A DNA stretch of 50,958 bases, taken from the NCBI GenBank assembly GCA_046343415.1, contig JBKDNL010000269.1, positions 1 to 50,958 of the forward strand. Direction: 5' to 3'. Below the pieces are notes generated by a model that was not told the origin of the DNA, searched no databases, and saw nothing but the letters and a program-made list of their open reading frames with translations. Shown in pieces: positions 43,261-50,756 of the stretch. Each line of letters begins with the position of its first letter. The first letter of the stretch is position 1. Made by a program: the position numbers and the translations under genes. Source of the DNA: JALHMQ01 sp020248785 (GTDB lineage: Bacteria; Pseudomonadota; Gammaproteobacteria; Burkholderiales; Burkholderiaceae_F).

Positions 43261-43863
43261 GGCGCTCAACTGAAGCATCCCGAGCCCCGCCTTGCGATGC
43301 GAGCCGAAGCCCCGGATCAGACGGTGGCGCAGGGGCTCGGCGTCGCTGACCTCCAGCGCGCCCTCGATGATCGCGTGCTGCACCTTGAAGTGCTGTCCGC
43401 GGTGTGAAAAGCGCAGAGTGGCCAGGGCGATGTCGTTGCTGAGCAGGCGCAGGCCGAAGCTGGGCGCCATCTGCTTGAACCAGGCTTCCACGTCCTGCGC
43501 GGTCGCAAACGGAACGACGCGTTTCTCGTTGCCTTCGACGTACTCGCGTCCGACGCACAGTGGCAGGGAGAAGCGATACATCAGCCCCTCGGCAAGCTGG
43601 ATCACCTCGCGCTTCGGCTCGAGGGCGCTCAAGGCGCCGTCGGGCCAGCGCGTCCAGGGTTCCACGGAGCGGACCCAGTAGCGGCCGGGCACCGCGCTGT
43701 CAGCGCGAAACAAGTATCGGCCGAAGCCCGCCTTTGTCCCGAAGACATCGGTCAGCGCCTCATGCGCCGAGAGCGGATCGGTGTCTGCCTCGAACGTGAC
43801 GGCGGTCTCGAACAATTCGAGTTCGGGAATGTCGAGCCGCGTGAAGCTCAAGAGCGAATTCAT
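43258..43863 (-). CDS. cas6e: Orphan Cas6e-like CRISPR RNA endonuclease homologue
   Basis: 201 residues, the size of Cas6e/CasE (Cse3), which cuts CRISPR repeat hairpins in Type I-E systems. Matching features are an N-terminal strand, then DPLSAHEALTDVFG with His34 where Cas6e has its catalytic histidine; YLFRAD and YWVRSVEPW, which resemble the family's LFRV and VLVQS strands; GLMYRFSLPLC and NEKRVVPF (the KR region); and a C-terminal glycine-rich loop RGFGSHRKAGLGML. No other cas gene and no repeat-spacer array are visible in the window. Its role is therefore open: solitary crRNA processing for a distant locus, or another RNA substrate. Family assignment is by recall of motifs, not by search. 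Confidence 0.7.
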   Translation of the reverse strand: MNSLLSFTRLDIPELELFETAVTFEADTDPLSAHEALTDVFGTKAGFGRYLFRADSAVPGRYWVRSVEPWTRWPDGALSALEPKREVIQLAEGLMYRFSLPLCVGREYVEGNEKRVVPFATAQDVEAWFKQMAPSFGLRLLSNDIALATLRFSHRGQHFKVQHAIIEGALEVSDAEPLRHRLIRGFGSHRKAGLGMLQLSA

Positions 43864-44116
43864 GCATCCGTCCCGCAGTCGAGAGCAACATGACCAAGAT
43901 GCGGCAGCGGCCGTGGCGGCGCCGCTGCGATCCAGTTGCCGCTTCGACGGAAAGCGTTCATCACGGAATGCGATCGAGAGTCAACGAAGCAACGTCGATG
44001 CTGCGCCTTGGACGCGCCCACACGACATCTCCGCCGAGCGCCAGCATGAAAAGATCGGTTCAGCCGCCCAATGGTCAGTGCAGCGGGCCAGTGGCGCGCG
44101 CGGGCTTCGGCCGATC

Positions 44117-44449
44117 TTAGCGCTGTCCGTAGTAGCGCTCGGGTAGTGGCGCAAAGCGATGCAGAGGGTATGTGCGTATCCCGCTGGACTCGGCGCGTCG
44201 CGGCCCGCGCCACCGCGGAGCCTCGGTGATCGGCTCGCTTGACGTCGCATTCATCGTTTGCACCGCCGAGCGCACTGCCCCCAGCGTAAGTGCTCGGCAC
44301 TCAAAACGGGTGGACAGCATCAGGCTGCCATCGACCGCCGTCCCTGCGCAAGGCGGAGTCGGCAGGGCCGCGGCGGCGGAAAGTCCGGCGGCGCCCCACA
44401 GAACCGCCCCGGTTGCCCAGACGGCAATGCCAAAACGCTTCAGGTGCAT
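44117..44449 (-). CDS. Hypothetical secreted small protein
   Basis: 110 residues from ATG 44449. An N-terminal signal-like segment (FGIAVWATGAVLWGAAGLSAAA) precedes a short mature part with two cysteines (PPCAG, FECRAL) and a proline/arginine-rich end. No family recognised. It could be a real periplasmic protein; codon use is plausible but the evidence is thin. It lies between the Cas6e-like gene and ribD, facing away from ribD. Confidence 0.4.
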   Translation of the reverse strand: MHLKRFGIAVWATGAVLWGAAGLSAAAALPTPPCAGTAVDGSLMLSTRFECRALTLGAVRSAVQTMNATSSEPITEAPRWRGPRRAESSGIRTYPLHRFAPLPERYYGQR

Positions 44450-44765
44450 GGGATAGAGTGTGCGCAAGCCCAGCCGACTGGAGCGGCCGAATTGCCTCGG
44501 CAAACGCGGCCATATGCAGCGATTGCAACGCCGCAGCGCGCTAGGGCCATCTCAAGCTTGGTGGATCGGCCGCGCCAATGATCGTTGTCGAGTGCCGTTC
44601 GTTACCGCTCGCCGGAGCTTCTTGTGCGTGCCGCGCTGCGTCGAGGCATCGCATCGCGATGCGGACCGAACGAACTCAGCCAGCCACTTGCAGAACGTGC
44701 ATCGAGGACGTTGGTGCGAGTGCCCGCTGATCGTCGGAGTCGCAGCCCGCCTACAATCCACATTG
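44450..44765. other. Intergenic stretch upstream of ribD
   Basis: About 315 bases. No FMN riboswitch consensus is seen. The only signal I would point to is a TACAAT close to the ribD start (separate entry). Otherwise featureless. Confidence 0.4.
44752..44757 (+). promoter_or_regulatory. Possible -10 element of ribD
   Basis: TACAAT lies eight bases before the ribD ATG. If used, transcription would begin one or two bases before the start codon, giving a leaderless or nearly leaderless mRNA. No good -35 is visible at 17 bp. Confidence 0.35.
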
Positions 44766-45887
44766 ATGTACACCCCTGCCGACCACGAGTTCATGCGCCG
44801 CGCGCTGGCGCTAGCCGAGCGCGCCATGAACTACGCGTCGCCCAATCCGCGCGTTGGCTGCGTCATCGCGCGAGACGGGCGCATCCTCGGCGAAGGCGTC
44901 ACCCAGCAGCCGGGCTCCAATCATGCCGAGATCGAGGCCTTGCAGGATGCCCGCCGCAACGGCAACGACGTGCATGGCGCCACGGCGTACGTCTCGCTCG
45001 AACCCTGCTCGCACTTTGGCCGCACGCCACCTTGTGCCACGGCGCTCATCGAGGCGCGCCTGGCGCGCGTGATCGCCGCGGTCGAGGATCCGAACCCGCT
45101 GGTGGCCGGCCGCGGCCTCGCGATGTTGCGCGACAACGGGGTCGATGTGCGCTGCGGCCTGCTGGCGCACGAGGCGACGGAACTGAACATCGGCTTCTTT
45201 GCCCGCATGAACCGCGGCCGGCCGTGGCTGCGCATGAAGATCGCTGCCAGCCTCGATGGCAAGACGGCTCTGGCCAGTGGTGTGTCGCAATGGATCACTT
45301 CCGAGGCGGCGCGTGCCGATGGTCATGCCTGGCGCGCCCGCGCCTGCGCCGTGCTCACCGGTATCGGCACTGTGCAGGTGGACAACCCGCAGTTGTCGGT
45401 GCGGCTGATCGAGACGCCGCGCCAGCCGCTGAAAGTGCTGGTGGACTCACGCCTGGAGGTCGATCCGGCGGCGCGCTTGTTCGACGGCACCAGCGTGCTC
45501 ATCGCCTGTGCCTACGCCGACCCCGCGAAGGTCGCGCGTCTGCGCGAGTTGAAGGCCGAGGTCGTCGAGCTGCCCAATGAGAACGGCAAGGTCGACCTGA
45601 AGGCGCTGGCGCACGAGCTGGCGCGGCGGGGCATCAACGAGTTGCATGTGGAGGCGGGCTTCAAGCTCAATGGCTCGCTGGTGCGGGCCGGGCTGGTCGA
45701 TGAGCTGCTCGTCTACCTCGCGCCGCTGTTGATCGGCGAGGCACAGGGCATGGTGCTTCTGCCGGCGCTGTCCGACCTAGGGCATGCGCGGCGCCTGAGC
45801 TTTCGCGAGGTCACGCGGGTGGGCGAGGACGTGCGCGTGCTCGCGCGCCTGACGCCGGTGGCACCCGACGCCAACGAGGCCGGCTGA
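44766..45887 (+). CDS. ribD: Riboflavin biosynthesis deaminase/reductase RibD
   Basis: 373-residue bifunctional enzyme for steps two and three of riboflavin synthesis. The deaminase half has the zinc site HAEIEAL (His53, Glu55) and PCSHFGRTPPC. The reductase half begins near 150 with LRMKIAASLDGKTAL, continues with GIGTVQVDNPQLSVR (substrate and NADPH binding) and ends with ELHVEAGFKLNGSLVRAGLVDE. ATG 44766 gives the standard N-terminus; the frame continues upstream but is unconserved. Overlaps ribE by one base (TGATG). Confidence 0.95.
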   Translation: MYTPADHEFMRRALALAERAMNYASPNPRVGCVIARDGRILGEGVTQQPGSNHAEIEALQDARRNGNDVHGATAYVSLEPCSHFGRTPPCATALIEARLARVIAAVEDPNPLVAGRGLAMLRDNGVDVRCGLLAHEATELNIGFFARMNRGRPWLRMKIAASLDGKTALASGVSQWITSEAARADGHAWRARACAVLTGIGTVQVDNPQLSVRLIETPRQPLKVLVDSRLEVDPAARLFDGTSVLIACAYADPAKVARLRELKAEVVELPNENGKVDLKALAHELARRGINELHVEAGFKLNGSLVRAGLVDELLVYLAPLLIGEAQGMVLLPALSDLGHARRLSFREVTRVGEDVRVLARLTPVAPDANEAG

Positions 45888-46507
45888 TGTTCACGGGGAT
45901 CGTGCAGGGGGTTGGCCGCATCGTGCGCAGTGAGGCGCTCGGCTTTGGCCGGCGCCTGACCATCCATGCGCCCAAGCTTGGGCTCGACGACGTGCGCGTG
46001 GGCGATTCGATCGCGGTCAACGGCGCGTGCATGACGGTCACGAGCAAGGCGGCGATCGAGTTCACCATCGATGTCTCGGCCGAGTCCCTGTCGAAGACGG
46101 CGGGTCTGGACGCACAGGGCGCGGTGAATCTTGAAAAATCAATGCGGCTCGGCGATCGTGTCGACGGGCATCTCGTCAGCGGGCATGTCGACGGCACTGG
46201 CACGGTGGCGGTGATGGAGCAGCGTGGCGAGAGCTGGCTGCTCATTGTCGAAGCGCCGGCCACGCTCGCGCGCTACTTTGCCTATAAGGGGTCGGTGACG
46301 GTCAACGGTGTGTCGCTCACGGTCAATCAGGTGGAGGACGTGCTGCGCGGCGCCGAGAGGACCGGCTGCCGCATCTGGATCAACCTGATCCCGCACACGG
46401 TCGCCGTGACCACGCTGGCGCAACTGCGGCCGGGCGATCGGGTGAACCTCGAAGTCGACATGCTGGTGCGCTACGTCGAGCGCATGCTGGCGTTGCAGTC
46501 GCGCTAG
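45887..46507 (+). CDS. ribE: Riboflavin synthase alpha subunit RibE
   Basis: 206 residues, made of two lumazine-binding repeats (about 1-95 and 96-195) that catalyse dismutation of two lumazine molecules to riboflavin. Starts with MFTGIVQGVGRI, has NGACMTVT in the first repeat and NGVSLTVN in the second, the matching conserved segments. Coupled to ribD by TGATG and followed 12 bp later by the CPBP gene. Confidence 0.95.
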   Translation: MFTGIVQGVGRIVRSEALGFGRRLTIHAPKLGLDDVRVGDSIAVNGACMTVTSKAAIEFTIDVSAESLSKTAGLDAQGAVNLEKSMRLGDRVDGHLVSGHVDGTGTVAVMEQRGESWLLIVEAPATLARYFAYKGSVTVNGVSLTVNQVEDVLRGAERTGCRIWINLIPHTVAVTTLAQLRPGDRVNLEVDMLVRYVERMLALQSR

Positions 46508-46519
46508 GCCGCGCCGCCA

Positions 46520-47227
46520 ATGGTCGGCGGTGCCCATCTGTTCTTTCTCGGCGCGCTCATCGTCGTCGTCCTCGTGCTGAGCTGGAGCGACGCAATGCGG
46601 CGCGCGCTGTCGATCGCATTCGTCGCCATCCTGCTGATCTTCCTTGCGTTGCGCGAGCTGCCGCTGCTGCTGCCTGGTGATCGCCTGCTTGGCGAGCATT
46701 GGAACTGGAGCGGCGAGTTGCTTGCGTTCCTAGGCGTTCTGGGCGTCGCGCAGATCCTGGTCGCGCGTGCCGGTTTCTCGTGGCAGGAGTTGGGTGTGAC
46801 GCTGCGGCAGCGCGCGGGCAGTTGGTGGCCTGGGCTGCTCGTGCTGCTTGCGGTGGTCGGGGCCAACCTCTTGCTGCTGCTGACGTTCGCGACCTTCCGC
46901 CTGCAGCACGTGCCTGCCGAGACCTGGCTGTACCAGGCCACCATGCCGGGGTTGGTCGAGGAGACCGTGTTCCGCGGCGTGCTGCTGGCGCTGGCCGAGC
47001 GGCTCATCGCACCGCGCTGGTCGGTGGGTGGCGCGCGCCTCGGCTGGGGCGGGGTGCTGGTCACGCTCGTCTTTGTTGGCCTGCATGGCTTCAGCGCGCA
47101 TGTACTGACCGGCGTGCTGCCGGCCGCGCTGCTGTACCTTTGGCTGCGCGCGCGCACCGGCAGCCTCGTGCTGCCCATCGTCGCGCACAACACGTGGAAT
47201 CTTTCGGTCTACTTCGCCCATCTTTAG
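46520..47227 (+). CDS. CPBP-family intramembrane metalloprotease
   Basis: 235-residue membrane protein with about seven helices. The CPBP (CAAX protease/Rce1-like) motifs are present: EETVFRG (motif 1, about 151-157), FVGLHGFSAHVL (motif 2 His) and IVAHNTWN near the C-terminus. Such proteins cleave membrane-bound substrates; the target here is unknown. It sits between riboflavin genes and an old-yellow-enzyme homologue without obvious pathway link. Confidence 0.85.
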   Translation: MVGGAHLFFLGALIVVVLVLSWSDAMRRALSIAFVAILLIFLALRELPLLLPGDRLLGEHWNWSGELLAFLGVLGVAQILVARAGFSWQELGVTLRQRAGSWWPGLLVLLAVVGANLLLLLTFATFRLQHVPAETWLYQATMPGLVEETVFRGVLLALAERLIAPRWSVGGARLGWGGVLVTLVFVGLHGFSAHVLTGVLPAALLYLWLRARTGSLVLPIVAHNTWNLSVYFAHL

Positions 47228-47243
47228 TTTGCGTTCTATCTCA

Positions 47244-48365
47244 ATGCCCGTCCTGTTCCAGCCGCTCGCACTGCGCCAGCTCACCCTGTCCAACCGCATC
47301 GTCGTCTCGCCGATGTGCATGTACTCGGCGCAGGACGGCAGCGCCACGGCCTGGCACCACGCGCACCTGGGCTCGCTGGCCCTGTCCGGCGCCGGCCTGC
47401 TGTTCGTCGAGGCGACGGCGGTCACGTCCGAGGGACGCATCACGCCGGGTTGCCTGGGGCTGTACAGCGATGCGAACGAGGTCGCGCTGGCACCCATCGT
47501 TGCGATGGTGAAGGCGACGGCACCCATTGCCCTCGGTATCCAGCTGGCCCACGCCGGCCGCAAGGCCGCCAGTCTTGCGCCATGGATCGGCGGACGCCTG
47601 AAGCCGAGCGACCCCGGCGGCTGGCAGAGCGTGTCGGCCTCCGCGGTGCCATTCAACGAGACCGATCCGCCGCCGCGCGCCCTTACGCTGGCGGAGATCG
47701 AGGCACTGCCGGCTCACTGGGCGGCGGCGGCACGGCGCGCAGTGCGCGTGGGCTTCGAAGCGATCGAGGTGCACATGGCGCACGGCTACCTGATGCATCA
47801 GTTCCTCTCGCCACAGTCCAATCGCCGCGACGATGCCTACGGCGGTGCGTTCGACAACCGCACGCGCCTGCCGCTCGCGGTGTTCGAGGCGGTGCGCGCC
47901 GCCGTCCCGGCGCACATCCCGGTCGGCGTGCGCGTCTCGGCCACCGATTGGCTGGAGCACATCGACGAGCCAAGCTGGACGCTCGAGCAGACGATCAAGC
48001 TGGCGCAGCGGCTCAAGACGCGCGGCTGCGACTGGATCGATGTCTCTTCGGCCGGCATCTCGCCGCGGCAGAAGATCGCGGCCGGGCCCGGCTACCAGGT
48101 GCCGTTTGCGCAGGCCATTCGCGCGGCCACCGGCATGACCACGATCGCGGTGGGCATGATCACCGAGCCGCGGCAGGCCGAGACGATCATCGCGCAAGGC
48201 CAGGCCGATCTCGTCGCGCTCGCCAAGGGGTTTCTGCTCGATCCGCGCTGGGCCTGGCGCGCGGCGGCCGAGCTGGGTGCGCCGGTGCGCGCGCCCAAGC
48301 AGTACTGGAACATGGTGCCCAAGGCGAGCCATCTGAGCTTCAGCGATCCGCCCTTCGGCGCCTGA
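47244..48365 (+). CDS. NADH:flavin oxidoreductase, YqjM/XenA-like old yellow enzyme
   Basis: 373-residue FMN-binding TIM barrel. The segment IVVSPMCMYSAQDG carries the cysteine characteristic of the YqjM/XenA subclass. HMAHGYLMHQFLSPQSNRR and YGGAFDNRTRL are the family signature, and the phosphate site lies in AVGMITEPRQAE and LVALAKGFLLDPRW. It reduces activated alkenes. ATG 47244 was chosen over TTG 47229; neither has a strong ribosome site. Its presence in a riboflavin gene region may only reflect neighbourhood. Confidence 0.92.
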   Translation: MPVLFQPLALRQLTLSNRIVVSPMCMYSAQDGSATAWHHAHLGSLALSGAGLLFVEATAVTSEGRITPGCLGLYSDANEVALAPIVAMVKATAPIALGIQLAHAGRKAASLAPWIGGRLKPSDPGGWQSVSASAVPFNETDPPPRALTLAEIEALPAHWAAAARRAVRVGFEAIEVHMAHGYLMHQFLSPQSNRRDDAYGGAFDNRTRLPLAVFEAVRAAVPAHIPVGVRVSATDWLEHIDEPSWTLEQTIKLAQRLKTRGCDWIDVSSAGISPRQKIAAGPGYQVPFAQAIRAATGMTTIAVGMITEPRQAETIIAQGQADLVALAKGFLLDPRWAWRAAAELGAPVRAPKQYWNMVPKASHLSFSDPPFGA

Positions 48366-48417
48366 CGCAGGCCGTCCATTGACCCGCCGCAGCAAGGGTG
48401 TTTAGCCAGCGAGGTCT

Positions 48418-48449
48418 TTGAATGCCGTGCGCGGGCCGCGACCTACAAT
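48418..48449 (+). promoter_or_regulatory. Possible promoter of ribBA
   Basis: TTGAAT at 48418 and TACAAT at 48444, but separated by 20 bp, longer than ideal. Lies 31 bp before the ribBA ATG. No FMN riboswitch is seen. Confidence 0.3.
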
Positions 48450-48479
48450 GGCGCTTCCAGTTCGACACGAAAGCGCGCC

Positions 48480-49634
48480 ATGCTGAGCGCTGTGCCCAAG
48501 AGTCCCGTCGCCGGGAGCGAGATCGCGCCCACCGAAGAGATCATCGCCGCCATCCGGCGCGGCGAGATGGTGGTGCTGGTCGACGATGAAGACCGCGAGA
48601 ACGAGGGCGACCTCGTGTTCGCGGCCGACTTCGTCAGTGCCGATAAGATCAATTTTCTTGCGAAGTACGGCCGGGGACTGATCTGCATGCCGATCACGGC
48701 GGCACATGCCAACCGGCTGCAGTTGCCGCCAATGACGCCGCATAACCGCGCGTCGCATGGCACCAACTTCACCGTCGCCATCGAAGCGGCAGACGGCGTC
48801 AGTACAGGCATATCCGCCGCCGATCGCGCGCACACGATCAAGGTGGCCAGCCGACCAGACGCCCGACCAGAACACATTGTCCAGCCGGGTCATGTCTTTC
48901 CCTTGGTGGCGCAGGACGGCGGCGTGCTGATGCGGGCCGGACACACGGAAGCCTGCTGCGACCTTGCTAGGCTGGCCGGGCTGACTCCCGCTGCCGTGCT
49001 GTGCGAGATCATGAACGACGACGGCACCATGGCCCGCCTGCCGGACCTGGTTCCCTTTGCGCGCCGGCACAAGCTGAAGCTCGGCACGATCGCCGATCTC
49101 ATCCATTACCGCGCCGCCAACGAGTCGATGATCGAGCGCATCGGCGAGCGGCGCATCAGCACCGCGGCCGGCCCGATGCGCCTGGTGGTGTATCGCGACA
49201 AGCCCAGCGGCAGCGCTCACTTGGCGCTGGTGCACGGCACGATCGACCCGGACAGGGAAGCGCTGGTGCGCGTGCACGAGCCGACCTCGCTGATCGACCT
49301 GCTCGAGGCCGACGTCAGCACGCACTCCTGGACCTTCCCGCGCGCGCTGCAGACCATCGCCGCGAGCGACAGCGGCGTGATCGTGCTGCTCAACTGCGGC
49401 GAGAGTGCCGAGCAGCTGCTTGGCAAGTTCGCGGAGTTCCAGGACCTGTCGCATGGCGCGTCCGGCGGCGGCAGGCCGCAGCGCGCCGCCAAGATGGACC
49501 TGCGCACCTACGGCGTGGGCGCGCAGGTGCTGCGCGACCTGAACGTCGGCCAGATGCGCCTGCTCGCCCGCCCGCGCAAGATGCCGTCGATGACGGGCTT
49601 CGGTCTGCAGACAACCGGGTATCTCGAGGCCTGA
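48480..49634 (+). CDS. ribBA: RibBA: DHBP synthase with degenerate GTP cyclohydrolase II half
   Basis: 384 residues. The N-terminal half (about 15-205) is 3,4-dihydroxy-2-butanone-4-phosphate synthase, with DDEDRENEGDL, the loop TPHNRASHGTNFTVAIEA and HTEACCDLARLAGL intact. The C-terminal half (about 215-380) keeps the GTP cyclohydrolase II outline (LVRVHEPTSLIDLL, LRTYGVGAQVLRDL) but lacks the three zinc cysteines and the RQEGRGIGL motif, replaced by LNCGESAEQLL. It should make only the butanone phosphate; GTP cyclohydrolase II must come from elsewhere. This form is known in betaproteobacteria. Confidence 0.93.
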   Translation: MLSAVPKSPVAGSEIAPTEEIIAAIRRGEMVVLVDDEDRENEGDLVFAADFVSADKINFLAKYGRGLICMPITAAHANRLQLPPMTPHNRASHGTNFTVAIEAADGVSTGISAADRAHTIKVASRPDARPEHIVQPGHVFPLVAQDGGVLMRAGHTEACCDLARLAGLTPAAVLCEIMNDDGTMARLPDLVPFARRHKLKLGTIADLIHYRAANESMIERIGERRISTAAGPMRLVVYRDKPSGSAHLALVHGTIDPDREALVRVHEPTSLIDLLEADVSTHSWTFPRALQTIAASDSGVIVLLNCGESAEQLLGKFAEFQDLSHGASGGGRPQRAAKMDLRTYGVGAQVLRDLNVGQMRLLARPRKMPSMTGFGLQTTGYLEA

Positions 49635-49656
49635 GAAGCCGTTCTCACCACTGGGA

Positions 49657-49726
49657 CACAGAGTCCACAGAGCAGCGCAGGCGACTGCTCTCCCGTTTTG
49701 CCCTGTGATCTCTGTGTCTCTGTGCT
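49657..49726. repeat. Inverted repeat between ribBA and ribH
   Basis: ACACAGAGTCCACAGAG (49657-49673) pairs, with one asymmetry, with CTCTGTGTCTCTGTG (49710-49724), enclosing a 36-nt loop. Purine-rich CACAGAG units like these recur between genes of many bacteria. It may act as a structure in the ribBA-ribH mRNA. Confidence 0.6.
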
Positions 49727-49776
49727 CGAACCCGAGTCCTCCCGCGTGGCGGGTGCCGCCCGAGTAGACTCGCCCC

Positions 49777-50277
49777 ATGGCAATCGATCAAATCAGTCCT
49801 GACCTGGACGGGGACGGCCTGCGCATCGGCATCGTGCAGGCCCGCTTCAATGCGTGGGCGGGCAAAGCGCTCGCCGAATCGTGCCTCGCCGAACTCGCCA
49901 ATCTGGGCGTTGACGAGGACGACATCACCCACATCACGGTGCCTGGCGCGCTCGAGGTGCCGGTCGCGCTGGCCAAGCTCGCCGCGACCGAGGACTTCGA
50001 CGCGCTGATCGCACTGGGCGCGGTGATCCGCGGCGAGACCTATCACTTCGAGGTCGTGTCTAACGAGTCTGCCCGCAACGTCTCGCAGGTGTCGCTGCAA
50101 TATGGCGTGCCGATTGCCAATGCGATCCTGACCTGCGACACCGAGGAGCAGACGCAGGCACGCGTGGCCGAAAAGGGCCGCGATGCCGCCCGCGTGGCCG
50201 TCGAGATGGCCAATCTGCTGTGGGCGCTCGACGAGACCGGCGAGCCCAGCGGCCCCGACGACCTCGACAACGAGTAA
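49777..50277 (+). CDS. ribH: 6,7-dimethyl-8-ribityllumazine synthase RibH
   Basis: 166 residues; condenses the butanone phosphate from RibBA with the pyrimidine from RibD. Conserved segments: RIGIVQARFN at the start, VPGALEVPVAL (substrate phosphate loop), GAVIRGETYHFEVV with the catalytic histidine, and GVPIANAILTCDTEEQ. The acidic tail is usual. A TAGACT lies shortly before the ATG and could be a -10, suggesting a short leader. nusB follows after 12 nt. Confidence 0.96.
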   Translation: MAIDQISPDLDGDGLRIGIVQARFNAWAGKALAESCLAELANLGVDEDDITHITVPGALEVPVALAKLAATEDFDALIALGAVIRGETYHFEVVSNESARNVSQVSLQYGVPIANAILTCDTEEQTQARVAEKGRDAARVAVEMANLLWALDETGEPSGPDDLDNE

Positions 50278-50289
50278 AGGCCGACCTCG

Positions 50290-50754
50290 ATGAGCACCGA
50301 CACCGCACAGCCGGCAGGCAAGGGCGGGGCGGGGCGCAGCGCCCGCCGGCGCGCACGCGAGTTCGCCCTGCAGGGGTTGTATCAGTGGCTGGTCGGCGGG
50401 CAGGACGCCGCGGCGATCGAGGCGCACTTGATGGAGACCGAGGGTTTCGACAAGGCCGATCTCGCGCACTTCCGTGAAGTGCTGCACGGCGCGATCGACA
50501 GCGCCGACGAACTGCGGGCCGACTTTGGCGGCTTCATCGACCGCGGCCTGCCGCAGCTGTCCCCGGTGGAGCACGCCATTTTGCTCATCGGCAGCTACGA
50601 GCTGAAGCATCGCGCCGAGATTCCCTACCGCGTCGTCATCAACGAAGCGGTGGAACTCGCGAAGAGCTTCGGCGGCACCGAAGGCTTCAAGTACGTCAAC
50701 GGCGTGCTCGACAAGCTGGCGGTCAAGCTGCGGCCGGCCGAAGCAGCGCGCTAG
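50290..50754 (+). CDS. nusB: Transcription antitermination factor NusB
   Basis: 154-residue all-helical RNA-binding protein that works with NusE/S10 on boxA in rRNA antitermination. RRRAREFALQGLYQW (about 18-32) is the conserved arginine-rich first helix; LPQLSPVEHAILLIGSYEL and PYRVVINEAVELAKSFGG are family hallmarks. The last residues after KLAVKLR are variable. The gene is intact, but an IS630 element begins two bases after its TAG stop, so downstream transcription from the rib operon is interrupted. Confidence 0.96.
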   Translation: MSTDTAQPAGKGGAGRSARRRAREFALQGLYQWLVGGQDAAAIEAHLMETEGFDKADLAHFREVLHGAIDSADELRADFGGFIDRGLPQLSPVEHAILLIGSYELKHRAEIPYRVVINEAVELAKSFGGTEGFKYVNGVLDKLAVKLRPAEAAR

Positions 50755-50756
50755 TG

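Noticed and set aside
43010..44116. CRISPR array beside the Cas6e-like gene
   Set aside because: I looked on both sides for direct repeats of 25-40 nt with regular spacers. Only irregular GC-rich inverted repeats are present.
44450..44765. FMN riboswitch upstream of ribD, or at 48366-48479 upstream of ribBA
   Set aside because: The conserved RFN blocks (such as GGGGCAGGGTGAAA) are absent in both leaders.
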